A DNA stretch of 64,000 bases from Methanolobus psychrophilus R15 (GTDB taxonomy: Archaea; Halobacteriota; Methanosarcinia; Methanosarcinales; Methanosarcinaceae). The first letter of the stretch is position 1. Each line of letters starts with the position of its first letter. Below are positions 36,930-45,881 of this stretch, one piece after another. Location: assembly GCA_000306725.1 (NCBI GenBank), contig CP003083.1, forward strand, positions 1,178,001 to 1,242,000, in the 5' to 3' direction. The notes beneath the pieces are model-generated. The model saw nothing but the letters and a program-made list of their open reading frames with translations, was not told the DNA's origin and did not search any database. The position numbers and the translations under genes were made by a program.

Positions 36930-37938
36930 CTGATACCACCTCAAATTTCAAGGACGAAGGAATTCTGCTCATAACACGCCTGTAGGACCTCTCAAGTATG
37001 GACTCATGGCCGAACATTGCAGGGAGCGTTTTTGTCTCGATGTATGCTGCTATGGCATTTGCAAGGAAGATTCCGTAGAGTGTCCCATCCACGTAATTCC
37101 CGAAGTAACCATAGATAGATACCAGCAGACCACAGGCGAAACCATAGATAAGGCGGCCGTTCTTTGTAACGGGGGAAGTTGGAGTGTCAGTGGCAAGGAA
37201 AAGGATACCAAAGAAGACAACACCCACCATTACGTATGATAGCTCGTCGGTCACCTCAAGGAAAATAAACATTGTCGACAGATACATCAGCGGGTTTAAC
37301 ACGCCTTCCTGGATAAGGCCTGCCACTGCGGATAAGAAAGCTACCGTCTGGTTGAAGAAGAACACAGTAAGGGCAAAAACAAGAGGCACTCTCCATTCGA
37401 TATATTTTTTATATACAAGATACACGCCACCAAGCAGCAGGATGGGAGACACATCCACAAGCAGACCTGCACCATTCTCAAGTACGAGATCAGATAGTTG
37501 CCCCATATTCGGAATCGATACAGGGGTCATGAAACCTCCCCAGGCACTTCTCACAAATACCCATGAGACCAGCACGGGATTGAATATATATGAGCCAATA
37601 CCCCCAAAGATATGTTTACCGATAGCTATGGCAAAGAAAGCTCCAAAGATCGGTATCCATATAGGGGCTTCGGGTGGGGTCAGCAGTGCGAACATAAGTC
37701 CGATAAGTGCTGCATGACCATCCATTATGGTCACTTTCTTCTTGAATATCCTCTGTATGCCGTATTCTGTTGCAATTGCAGCAAGCACGGCTGCAAGTAT
37801 AATTCCAAGGGCCGGTATACCGAAGAAGTATACAGACGCAAGGCTTACAGGAATAAGGGCCAGTATCTTGGCTCTGTTGATAGAGCTGAAACTAAATTTT
37901 GATTTTATATGTGGTGGAGCTGAAATCGTGTAATCCAT
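36922..37938 (-). CDS. rnfD: Rnf complex subunit RnfD (covalent FMN)
   Basis: A 338-residue membrane subunit with about nine helices. The segment FLATDTPTSPVTKNGRLIYG matches the conserved RnfD/NqrB region; a Thr elsewhere in the family carries FMN by phosphoester bond. The start is ATG 37938, just after GGAGGTGA and 1 base past the rnfC stop; an earlier in-frame start at 37962 lies inside rnfC. It couples flavin redox change to Na+ transport (family knowledge). Confidence 0.95.
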   Translation of the reverse strand: MDYTISAPPHIKSKFSFSSINRAKILALIPVSLASVYFFGIPALGIILAAVLAAIATEYGIQRIFKKKVTIMDGHAALIGLMFALLTPPEAPIWIPIFGAFFAIAIGKHIFGGIGSYIFNPVLVSWVFVRSAWGGFMTPVSIPNMGQLSDLVLENGAGLLVDVSPILLLGGVYLVYKKYIEWRVPLVFALTVFFFNQTVAFLSAVAGLIQEGVLNPLMYLSTMFIFLEVTDELSYVMVGVVFFGILFLATDTPTSPVTKNGRLIYGFACGLLVSIYGYFGNYVDGTLYGIFLANAIAAYIETKTLPAMFGHESILERSYRRVMSRIPSSLKFEVVSDE

Positions 37939-37939
37939 G

Positions 37940-39286
37940 TTACTCACCTCCGCAGCATCCAAGCTTCAGGTTCGAAGATTCTTTTGGTGTAGCATCCTCA
38001 TAGGCTTGCTCTATTGCATTCTTTGCATACCTGATCAGCTGCAGTATGTGTATCTTTGAAGGGCAGGCAAATGAACATCTTCCGCACTCGATACAGAACT
38101 GGATATGCATCTGGCGGCATTCGTCAAAACGACCCTGCTCTGCAAGCACATGGAGCCTGGTCGGAAGAAGGGAAACGGGGCAAGCATCCACACATCGTGC
38201 ACAATGGGTACAATCCAGAGATTCGTCACGAAGGACCTGTTCTTTTGTAAGGAGGGTGATCCTGGTAGTTCCCTTGGTGACAGGAACCTCATCAGTATAT
38301 TGTGCTATTCCGGTGATAACTCCGTTGGCAATTATCTTGCCAATCTCCCCGTTGAAAGTGCACTCACTGATAATATCCTTGAAAGGCGTGCCTATTCTTA
38401 CAAGCATTAATTCAGGGCAGTTCACAGCGCCTTCCATGCTTATGACTGTTTCATAATATGGCTTGCCTTCATGGACAGCATCATAAAGAGCCTTTGCAGA
38501 TTTGACACCGCATACAGCAACACCCACATCCGTAGGGTTGCAACCAAGTGCCACTTTACGGCCTGTCACGTTGTAAGTGAAGAAATTAAGGATATTCCTG
38601 CCAAGTATCCGCTCCTGGGACGCTACGACGACGTTTGAGCCTTGGTCTTTGAAGTAATGACCAAGACGACGTGTGCCCAGAAGTGGCGCTACCCGCAGGG
38701 CTTTGCCATCTACCTTCACACCCTCGAAAGCTTCAATGGAATCCTCATCATCCTTCCTGACGATAATAGCACCCTTTACAGCTCCTGAAGCCTTCATCAG
38801 AAGTTTCAGTGCATCCATCATCTGGAAGGCATATTCCTTGGGAGTCGCATACTTGCCGCCAATCCACTCGGAAGCTGTGGCATTTATAAGCACAAGGTCG
38901 ATCTTCTTCCCTTCAGGTTTAAGCACTGTGTGTGTAGGAGCACCGTAGTGTTCCACAATGCCTGCATCCTGCATTATGGTTATCAGTTCTTTCTGGGAAG
39001 GATTCTTTTTGGGTACGAAAGCTACCGTCTCCTCGGATTCGGTCGTCTTTATTACTACACTCAGGACCTTGTTCCCATTCGGATTGGGGGCTTCTTCAAT
39101 ACCCGTTACTTCTCCGCATACACTGGAGTGTACATCAGAGGAATAGTAGGAGACAGATTCCCCTATCTTCTGACCTATAAGCACCTGATCGCCTTTCTTT
39201 ACAAGAGGCTTGCATGCAACACCATTGTGCTGCTTTAATGGGATGACCACTTTTTCCGGTATAGTCTTCAATCTTTTACTTTCCAC
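37940..39286 (-). CDS. rnfC: Rnf complex subunit RnfC
   Basis: A 448-residue peripheral subunit. It has an N-terminal biotinyl/lipoyl-like fold (KPLVKKGDQVLIGQKIGES), a Rossmann-like flavin region as in complex I 51-kDa subunits, a SLBB-like part, and two [4Fe-4S] motifs, CTHCARCVDACP and CIECGRCSFACP. In bacteria RnfC binds NADH; in cytochrome-containing methanogens the NADH route is replaced by methanophenazine and MmcA, so its flavin site may be reduced. It starts with GTG 39286 after GGAGATGAT, close behind mmcA. Confidence 0.95.
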   Translation of the reverse strand: MESKRLKTIPEKVVIPLKQHNGVACKPLVKKGDQVLIGQKIGESVSYYSSDVHSSVCGEVTGIEEAPNPNGNKVLSVVIKTTESEETVAFVPKKNPSQKELITIMQDAGIVEHYGAPTHTVLKPEGKKIDLVLINATASEWIGGKYATPKEYAFQMMDALKLLMKASGAVKGAIIVRKDDEDSIEAFEGVKVDGKALRVAPLLGTRRLGHYFKDQGSNVVVASQERILGRNILNFFTYNVTGRKVALGCNPTDVGVAVCGVKSAKALYDAVHEGKPYYETVISMEGAVNCPELMLVRIGTPFKDIISECTFNGEIGKIIANGVITGIAQYTDEVPVTKGTTRITLLTKEQVLRDESLDCTHCARCVDACPVSLLPTRLHVLAEQGRFDECRQMHIQFCIECGRCSFACPSKIHILQLIRYAKNAIEQAYEDATPKESSNLKLGCCGGE

Positions 39287-39290
39287 ACCA

Positions 39291-40793
39291 TCATCTCCTG
39301 AACAAATTACCGAAAGCCGGCTCTCTTTCTATTTCAGCTGGCCTCTGTCCCGGGATGGTCACACTGATGTCCGATCCTGTGAAATCGTTATCAGCACCGG
39401 CGGGATCGGTCTCGAACCCAAGGGCCTCCCAGTCGATAGCAGTTACTGTGACACCGTGACAGTCAGAACATCCGAGGGGTTCTGCGAGCCCCTTTGTGGA
39501 ACTTGCTACATTATGACTTACCGGGAAGTACATCTCAACGCGCCTGAGGACTGCGTTTGGATAGTCTTCCTCACCATTGCCATCTGCATCGAATGAACGC
39601 ACCTCTTCGACCGTGACAGTACCGTCGTTGTTAACATCAGCTCTCTGCACATGTGCAGGTTGGATAGGATTACCAATAGATGAGCTGTTATTGGGGTCTG
39701 CAGCTACTGCAGGGTCCGTGCCTTCATCCCACCATACGCCTGTTATTACATTGAAAGGCCTTAATATGGCATTACCGGAGTCTCTGCTGCCTGCCATTGG
39801 AAGCATATCGTAGTAAGTGCCGTTGTACCAGGCAAGGGTCGGGGCGAACTGTGAATCATGCGTCATTACTTCACGCACACCATTAGCCCAGCTGAACTCG
39901 CTGATCGGATATTCGCCGAATATCTCGCCACCAGGAAGTGCAGGTATGTGGCAGGATTCACAGTTGACTGTTGCAAGGTGTCCGTCAACCATTGCTCCAT
40001 GGGATATGCCAGCGTGGCAGCCAACTGAATCACAGCTCCTTACCTCTCCTTCGAATGCCTCATGCATCTCCTTAGGAGCATTTAGCAGGTCTTTACGACC
40101 GATCTGGTGGTCCTCGGTAGCATGGCAATAATAACAGTTGACATCCGCGTGAACATCATACTGAGAATGTTCCGGAGAAGTCCAGGTGACAGCTGTGGTG
40201 GAAACTTCGCTCACATGGCAGTTGGCGCACAATTCCTGTCGGGGGGCACCATTCACATGATCATGTATTTCTGTGACGATAGGAAGCGGTGTAAGTACAT
40301 CAAGCATATAGCTCAATACATACAGGGAGCTTTGCTGTGCATGTGACCTTGCCTCGTCAAGTGCAGCATCTGTAGCCGCTTCAAAGTTACCCGTACTAAT
40401 AGCTCCTGCACGTGCATGGAAATCGTAAAGGCCGTTCTGTTCATGGCATACCATGCAGTCGATATCAAGGCCATAATCTGCCATGTATCCGCCGCCAGGA
40501 TGTACCTGACCGTATGTGATCGCCAGGTCCTCACGTTCAATGCTGTCAGCAGCGACACCATATTCCATTATGGAGGTCCATCGGGCCAGATTCTGCTGCA
40601 CATGGTATGACTCGGAAACTTCATCGTACATGCCAATATGGCAGCCTTCGCAGGAGCTATCCGACCATTCCTGCTGTGTCATATAATGAACAGCCATTAC
40701 ATCGTTACCACTATAGCCGACATACGCATATACTCCGGCTGAGGCAAACATAAAAACAAGGATTGCAATTAAAACTGTGTTCAGTTTAGACAT
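39291..40793 (-). CDS. mmcA: Multiheme cytochrome c of the Rnf complex (MmcA)
   Basis: A 500-residue exported heptaheme cytochrome. The signal peptide is MSKLNTVLIAILVFMFASAG. Six CxxCH motifs are seen (CEGCH, CMVCH, CANCH, CYYCH, CESCH, CSDCH), plus CDSVGCH, a CX4CH variant, giving seven possible hemes. In M. acetivorans MmcA links Rnf to methanophenazine and extracellular acceptors. A segment before the last heme reads DVNNDGTVTVEE then FDADGNGEED, which resembles a Ca2+ EF-hand pair. ATG 40793 has GAGGT 6 bases upstream. Heme attachment needs cytochrome c maturation genes, which are not in this window. Confidence 0.93.
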   Translation of the reverse strand: MSKLNTVLIAILVFMFASAGVYAYVGYSGNDVMAVHYMTQQEWSDSSCEGCHIGMYDEVSESYHVQQNLARWTSIMEYGVAADSIEREDLAITYGQVHPGGGYMADYGLDIDCMVCHEQNGLYDFHARAGAISTGNFEAATDAALDEARSHAQQSSLYVLSYMLDVLTPLPIVTEIHDHVNGAPRQELCANCHVSEVSTTAVTWTSPEHSQYDVHADVNCYYCHATEDHQIGRKDLLNAPKEMHEAFEGEVRSCDSVGCHAGISHGAMVDGHLATVNCESCHIPALPGGEIFGEYPISEFSWANGVREVMTHDSQFAPTLAWYNGTYYDMLPMAGSRDSGNAILRPFNVITGVWWDEGTDPAVAADPNNSSSIGNPIQPAHVQRADVNNDGTVTVEEVRSFDADGNGEEDYPNAVLRRVEMYFPVSHNVASSTKGLAEPLGCSDCHGVTVTAIDWEALGFETDPAGADNDFTGSDISVTIPGQRPAEIEREPAFGNLFRR

Positions 40794-40801
40794 AAATAAC
40801 C

Positions 40802-41215
40802 TCACTGTCCTTTCTTTTCAGCAGCTTCCTCGAGTTGTTTGAGAACAATGATGACCGTATTGCGCAAATTCTGCTCGTTGGTGATTTTCATTTCATCCGA
40901 CACATATGTGCTGGTCTCAAACGATTTCCGGACAACTCGTACATTGAAGTCAAATACTTTATCCAGCAGTCCCTTTTCCGGAGTGAAACCTAAAAAATCC
41001 ACATCCATATGATTACCAAGGACATTGGCTCTAAGCTCGATCTTATCAAGGAACGAATCCGGCTTGACATATATGATAGTATGCTTTGAAGAAGCGAAAT
41101 GCTTCTCAATACCTCTCCAGCCGTATTCTTCCATTAACTGATGAAGGGCAACAATGAGGTACCTGTCCTTACTGGAACTGCCACCTGTGCCTGTTTTTAC
41201 TTCGGGGCTATTCAT
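40802..41215 (-). CDS. Unknown protein heading the Rnf operon
   Basis: A 137-residue soluble protein I do not recognise. It has an alpha/beta pattern: YLIVALHQLMEEYGWRGIEKHF, KHTIIYVKPDSFLDKIELRANVLG and a C-terminal helix LRNTVIIVLKQLEEAAEKKG. No cysteines are present and no signal peptide, so it is cytoplasmic and not a redox carrier. It is the first gene of the operon, 8 bases before mmcA, and faces apbE across a shared promoter region. A role in regulation or assembly of the complex is possible but not shown. Confidence 0.75.
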   Translation of the reverse strand: MNSPEVKTGTGGSSSKDRYLIVALHQLMEEYGWRGIEKHFASSKHTIIYVKPDSFLDKIELRANVLGNHMDVDFLGFTPEKGLLDKVFDFNVRVVRKSFETSTYVSDEMKITNEQNLRNTVIIVLKQLEEAAEKKGQ

Positions 41216-41325
41216 TGCGATTACTTCCTGCAGATAAACCGTATAACAAATATCGATATGCCAAAAACTCGATTGAGTTTACTGTACCGTTGTGCATATA
41301 TATTAATTATATCTTTTCATACGGT
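41216..41325. promoter_or_regulatory. Divergent promoter region between the Rnf operon and apbE
   Basis: 110 bases separate the first Rnf-operon gene and apbE. The AT-rich stretch TGCATATATATTAATTATATC (41292-41312) offers TATA-like sequences on both strands. No clear operator palindrome is seen. Confidence 0.45.
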
Positions 41326-42348
41326 ATGAAGTATAAAACAGTTGCCATTGTCATGATAGTGGCCATCATATCAATATTAATTATGAATAATGCACTTTTT
41401 GTAGGGACAGGCATCCGGGAGGAATCCCTGAGCACCTACACAAGTACCAGAAGTATAATGGATACTACTGTGACTGTCACGGTACTTGGCTCGAATGAGA
41501 TAAAGGCTCATGAGTCCATCAATGAGGCCTTTGGGCGGATAGAGTACGTAGATGGCCTGATGAACACCTACGACAATAACAGTGAATTGAGCCTGCTGAA
41601 CCGACAGGGATATATCACAGATACAAATCCGGACCTGATATACGTAGTTGATAGGTCCAGGTACTATTCAGAAACCAGCCATGGAGCCTTTGATGTTTCC
41701 ATACTCCCATTACTAGACCTCTGGAAAAGTAAATTCAGCCCGGGAGGAACATACACCGCGCCTACAGAGGATGAGATCAACGAGACGCTAAGGCTTGTCA
41801 ACTATTCAGCCATAGTCATTGAGAACAATAATATCACCCTGGGGGAGGATATGATGCTGACACTCGGAGGATTGGCTAAAGGATACGCTGTTGATCTAGC
41901 AGTGGAATCACTTATTGAGGACGGAGTTGAATCCGGGTTTGTTAATGCTGGAGGCGACGGCAGGTATCTGGGGACCAAGGAAGGAGGAATCCCCTGGAAA
42001 GTAGGATTGCAGAACCCGGAAAAGATCCACGAAGCTGTTGTAGTCATGGATATACAGGATATGGCAGTTGCCACGAGTGGGAACTATGAGCGCTATTTCA
42101 ATGAGTCGGCCAGAGTTTCACATATATCAGACCCGCGTACAGGACAGCCTTCACAGGGCCTGATCAGTGCAACCGTCATCACAGCCAGTGCAATGGATGC
42201 TGATGCCTTTGCAACAGCATTATTCGTAATGGGCGAGCAAGAAGGTGTGGAAATGATCGAGGAACTGGAAGGAGTGGAATGCCTTATAATTACAGAAGAC
42301 AGAAGGATAATCCGCTCCAGCGGATTCTCACAATACGAGAGTGAGTGA
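41326..42348 (+). CDS. apbE: FAD:protein FMN transferase (ApbE)
   Basis: A 340-residue membrane-anchored extracytoplasmic flavin transferase that attaches FMN to the Thr of RnfG and RnfD. Family motifs are MDTTVTVTV, NTYDNNSELSLLN, GGLAKGYAVDLAV, NAGGDGRYLG, VATSGNYERYF, HISDPRTGQP and MDADAFATALF. The first helix (KTVAIVMIVAIISILIM) is an uncleaved anchor or signal. ATG 41326 is chosen because the signal-like segment begins there; the longer frame from TTG 41215 overlaps the divergent gene. Its position facing the Rnf operon fits its role. Confidence 0.93.
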   Translation: MKYKTVAIVMIVAIISILIMNNALFVGTGIREESLSTYTSTRSIMDTTVTVTVLGSNEIKAHESINEAFGRIEYVDGLMNTYDNNSELSLLNRQGYITDTNPDLIYVVDRSRYYSETSHGAFDVSILPLLDLWKSKFSPGGTYTAPTEDEINETLRLVNYSAIVIENNNITLGEDMMLTLGGLAKGYAVDLAVESLIEDGVESGFVNAGGDGRYLGTKEGGIPWKVGLQNPEKIHEAVVVMDIQDMAVATSGNYERYFNESARVSHISDPRTGQPSQGLISATVITASAMDADAFATALFVMGEQEGVEMIEELEGVECLIITEDRRIIRSSGFSQYESE

Positions 42349-42368
42349 TAGCATCAGGCACGAGTCGG

Positions 42369-42911
42369 CTACTTTAAGCGGACCTCGTGCAATATTTCAT
42401 AGACAGGACCTTCAGGAGTGAGTGTGCTCCTCTTGAGCCGGATAGCATCCACCTGCATTGTACCAAGTTCAAGATCTTTCAACTCTGCAAGCAGATGAAG
42501 AAAATCCTCTTTTTTCTTTTTAGGAATATATTTTACTCTTGCCAGCGTCGCATGTGCGTTAAAACCATGCGGGTCAGCTGTAAAGTCGAAAGATGACAAT
42601 GATGTTTCGATCTGTTTGTGCAATTCCTCAAAATTCCCTTCACAACCAAGCCAGATGACCTTTGCGAACTTCGGTTTGGGGAATACCTCCAGACCGTGAA
42701 GAGATACTTCGAAAGGAGCATATGTAATCTCATCAAGGGCTTTTGATATATCATTTATCTTGTCTTCTGACACTTCACCCAGAAACTTCATGGTTATATG
42801 AACCAGAGCAGGATCTACGAACTTGAACTTGAACCCGTCAAATTTGGACTGGACATGAGCAAGTTTTGAGTGCATCTCCTCGGGAAGATCCACCGCAACA
42901 AAAGTTCTCAC
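42369..42911 (-). CDS. thpR: 2'-5' RNA ligase family phosphoesterase (ThpR/LigT)
   Basis: A 180-residue 2H phosphoesterase. Both catalytic HxT motifs are present: HITMKFLG and HATLARVKYI. These enzymes join or cleave 2'-5' or 2',3'-cyclic RNA ends; the cellular role in archaea is unclear. GTG 42911 is preceded by GGTGATA with 6-7 bases spacing; an earlier start at 42926 lies inside that site. It lies tail-to-tail with apbE. Confidence 0.9.
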   Translation of the reverse strand: MRTFVAVDLPEEMHSKLAHVQSKFDGFKFKFVDPALVHITMKFLGEVSEDKINDISKALDEITYAPFEVSLHGLEVFPKPKFAKVIWLGCEGNFEELHKQIETSLSSFDFTADPHGFNAHATLARVKYIPKKKKEDFLHLLAELKDLELGTMQVDAIRLKRSTLTPEGPVYEILHEVRLK

Positions 42912-43035
42912 CAACACTATCACCAATTATCATTTGATGCGCAGATTTAAAATGTTGACGCTGGCAGACAAGTTTTTATTTATAATGAGAGATATTATAT
43001 ATTACTGATTCAAACCAGTATCACAGAGGGGAAAA

Positions 43036-43908
43036 ATGGACAATATCAGGTCAGTTGTAAAAGCAGCGATTAGTCTTGCAGAAGAGTTGGGATCCACTGC
43101 GATAATTATTTCCGGTGGTGTCGACCTGAATGATATCAAAACGAACGTGCCCGTTTTCAATACATCCCGCCGCACAAGGAGCATAATCGACCATCTTGTT
43201 GCATCAACTAAAGGAAGGGATGAGAAAATCAAAGAGATAGCAGACAGGATAGCACAACAGGCTACAGGAACAATAGACCAGGTGGAGAACATATCTGCTA
43301 TTGAATTGATGCTTGGAGAACTTAAGGAGGGCTTGGTAGTAGGAATAGTAGAAACCGCCGATTCCAGTGCCATAATCGTCCATGACCTGGGAGAGAACCC
43401 TCTTGTGAAAGCTTTAAAAACATGCGAGGAGAGAGTAACTCCTGATGTTATGCAGGCGGTGCTGAAAATAGCATTTGATGTGGCCAATACAGGGCGCGAA
43501 GGGAAACAGGTGGGTACAGCGTTCATCCTGGGAGATGATGAAGAAGTGCTGCTTCGCTCACACCAGATAATACTCAATCCTTACGCAGGTCACAGAGAAG
43601 AGGACAGGGATGTCCTGAACCGTAACAACTGGGAATCCGTAAAAGAATTTGCACAACTTGATGGTGTCTTTATAATATCCGAGGGCGGGAAGATAGAAGC
43701 TGCAGGAAGATATCTTGATGTGGATGCCAGAGATATCAGGCTGGACAAAGGTCTCGGAGGCCGGCATGTATCCGCAGCTGCCATAACCAGGGACACTGTC
43801 TCAATAGCCATCACGGTCTCAGAATCCGGCGGAGTAATTCATGTTTACATGGACGGAAAGGAACTTATGTCCATAGAGTCCACGGAAAGGGCAAAGCGCT
43901 GCAACTGA
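43036..43908 (+). CDS. dacZ: Diadenylate cyclase DacZ
   Basis: A 290-residue archaeal c-di-AMP synthase. The N-terminal 130 residues are the pyruvate-kinase C-terminal-like domain typical of DacZ (STAIIISGGVDLNDIKT, PVFNTSRRTRSIIDHLVAST). The DAC domain follows, with the DGA motif as LDGVFIIS (residues 208-215) and the RHR motif as GGRHVSAAAITRDT (241-254). c-di-AMP controls osmotic and potassium balance in euryarchaea. The start ATG has GAGGGGAA about 6 bases upstream. It converges with the catalase gene across a shared hairpin. Confidence 0.88.
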   Translation: MDNIRSVVKAAISLAEELGSTAIIISGGVDLNDIKTNVPVFNTSRRTRSIIDHLVASTKGRDEKIKEIADRIAQQATGTIDQVENISAIELMLGELKEGLVVGIVETADSSAIIVHDLGENPLVKALKTCEERVTPDVMQAVLKIAFDVANTGREGKQVGTAFILGDDEEVLLRSHQIILNPYAGHREEDRDVLNRNNWESVKEFAQLDGVFIISEGGKIEAAGRYLDVDARDIRLDKGLGGRHVSAAAITRDTVSIAITVSESGGVIHVYMDGKELMSIESTERAKRCN

Positions 43909-43959
43909 CAGAGAAGGTTTAATTAGGATGAGCCAAAACCTTATAAAAAACATGAAGGT

Positions 43960-43994
43960 ACCACAAATAAAGTGAAAAATCACTTATCTGTGGT
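43960..43994. terminator. Shared hairpin between dacZ and catalase
   Basis: A long stem ACCACAAATAAAGTGA / TCACTTATCTGTGGT with an AAAA loop sits between the two convergent stops and probably terminates both transcripts. Confidence 0.6.
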
Positions 43995-44038
43995 CTATTA
44001 AGTTCTTAGGAACGAATGCCAATTTCAGTGCAACTACC

Positions 44039-45556
44039 TTATTTTTCGGTTGCCTTTGCACGCTCCTCTTGTGTCATTCCGGCAAGTTGCTCAACTTTTT
44101 TCAAATCAAGCCCAAGGCCTTCGGCAACTTTTCTTCCGTACTTAGGATCTGCTTTGTAGAATATTGCCGTTTGTCGGAGTTGGATACTTTTAATAGCGCC
44201 TGAGAGGTGTGACACTATATTACCAATAAGATTCTTACGGTCCTCATCATTCATCACATTGCGGTATAGATTTCCTGCCTGTACGAAGTCATCGTTTGGA
44301 TGGGTGTACGGTGTACGTGCCGCCATTCCTGAAATTTTGAAAGCAGGCTCCAAAGCCTTTGAATCCGGGGCGGGACCGCCAAAACTGTTAGGCCAGTAAT
44401 TCGGCCCGCTGCCACCGTTCCCGTCGACCCGCATAAATCCATCACGCTGGTAACTGGCTTCAGGCGAGTTCTTAGACCTGTTCACAGGGATCAGATTATA
44501 GTTAGGGCCAAGGCGGTGAATATGAGTATCATGGTAAGAGAACACTCTTGCCTGCAGCATTTTGTCCGGAGAGATACCTATACCTGGCACCAGGTTTGCC
44601 GGACTGAATGCAGCCTGCTCCACTTCAGCAAAGTAATTATCCGGATTACGGTTGAGAACAAGTTTCCCGATCTTTATCGGTGGGAAATCGCCGTGTGGCC
44701 AGACTTTGGTAATGTCTGTTATATCAAAGCGATACTTTTCTGCCTCTTCGGGTGTCATGATCTGCATTTCAAGCGTCCATGAAGGATAGTTCCCTTCCTT
44801 GATAGCATTATGCAGATCACGTGTGGCATGGTCCGGGTCAGTTCCGCTTATCGTATCTGATTCTTCCCGGGTCAGGTTCTTTATACCCTGATCGGTCTTG
44901 AAATGATATTTGACCCAGAAGTATTCTCCATTGTCATTATACCACTTGTACGTATGGCTTGAAAAACCATTCATATTGCGATATGTGGCAGGTGTTCCCC
45001 TGTCAGAGAACAGGATAGTTACCTGATGAATTGATTCCGGGGTCAGGGACAGGAAGTCCCAGAACATATCAGGATCTTTGCAATTGGTTGCCGGATTTCT
45101 TTTTTGAGTATGGATGAAGTCGGGGAACTTCAGGGGATCCCTTATGAAAAATACAGGCGTGTTATTGCCTACAAGGTCATAGTTCCCTTCTTCCGTATAG
45201 AACTTAACAGCAAATCCACGCGGGTCACGTGCAGCATCAGCGGAACCTTTTTCACCACCAACTGTGGAAAAACGAACAAAGACCTCTGTTTTCTTGCCTA
45301 TTTCCGACAAGAACTTTGCCTTTGTATATCCGGTCACATCAGCTGTGACTTCAAAGTATCCGCCAGCTCCTGCACCTTTTGCATGAACTACACGTTCAGG
45401 TATTCGTTCACGGTCAAAGTGACTAAGCTTGTCTAGCAGATGTACATCCTGCATGAGAACAGGACCGCGTTCTCCGGCTGTGAGACTGTTCTGATCATCA
45501 CCAACAGGTATTCCAAAACCAGTAGTTAGGGTGCTGGATGGCTTTTTTTCATTCAT
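44039..45556 (-). CDS. katA: Monofunctional heme catalase
   Basis: A 505-residue clade-type small-subunit catalase that breaks H2O2 into water and oxygen. The proximal heme Tyr is in [17 protein letters not shown]; the distal His region is [18 protein letters not shown], with the distal Asn in [15 protein letters not shown] 45556 has GGAGG 11 bases upstream, so a longer frame to 45601 is unlikely. Catalase is patchily present in methanogens and usually has bacterial relatives, so lateral gain is likely. It is monocistronic. Confidence 0.95.
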   Translation of the reverse strand: MNEKKPSSTLTTGFGIPVGDDQNSLTAGERGPVLMQDVHLLDKLSHFDRERIPERVVHAKGAGAGGYFEVTADVTGYTKAKFLSEIGKKTEVFVRFSTVGGEKGSADAARDPRGFAVKFYTEEGNYDLVGNNTPVFFIRDPLKFPDFIHTQKRNPATNCKDPDMFWDFLSLTPESIHQVTILFSDRGTPATYRNMNGFSSHTYKWYNDNGEYFWVKYHFKTDQGIKNLTREESDTISGTDPDHATRDLHNAIKEGNYPSWTLEMQIMTPEEAEKYRFDITDITKVWPHGDFPPIKIGKLVLNRNPDNYFAEVEQAAFSPANLVPGIGISPDKMLQARVFSYHDTHIHRLGPNYNLIPVNRSKNSPEASYQRDGFMRVDGNGGSGPNYWPNSFGGPAPDSKALEPAFKISGMAARTPYTHPNDDFVQAGNLYRNVMNDEDRKNLIGNIVSHLSGAIKSIQLRQTAIFYKADPKYGRKVAEGLGLDLKKVEQLAGMTQEERAKATEK

Positions 45557-45881
45557 AGTAGATTTCCTCCCACATATCCAATGCCATACATAACAGAACA
45601 AATATACAGAAAAGCCAGGGTGTTCTCTTCATGCGAAAGAGAAGGATATATTTGACTGTGATGATTGTTGAACTTTTGTTCTATAAATAAATAACGATGT
45701 ACTTCCAAAACAACGAATTTATGTCAGGACACTGCTAAAAAAGAGCAATCTTTGGTTTGCAGATGTACAAGTGTTTCAAAAAGACATAAGGAAAAATTGC
45801 CGGCTCATTGCCGGCCTTTTACTTAAAAAGTTATTCCAGCGTAAAGCCGCTTAATCTGCCAATCCTTCAATGAGCAGTAAT
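45557..45881. other. Intergenic region with catalase promoter and acetate-carrier terminator
   Basis: No gene is seen. On the minus strand, TATA-like AAATATATCC (about 45646-45655) and TTTATTTATAG (about 45683-45693) could start the catalase transcript. The terminator of the upstream gene lies at 45799-45815. Confidence 0.4.
45799..45815 (-). terminator. Terminator of the acetate carrier gene
   Basis: A perfect GCCGGC / GCCGGC stem with a 5-base loop is followed on the minus strand by AATTTTTCC. Confidence 0.7.

Noticed and set aside
34016-42348. The Rnf-cytochrome operon as a previously undescribed system
   Set aside because: Gene order and content match the known Methanosarcina acetivorans Rnf/MmcA operon; only the first gene and the EF-hand-like loop are unexplained.
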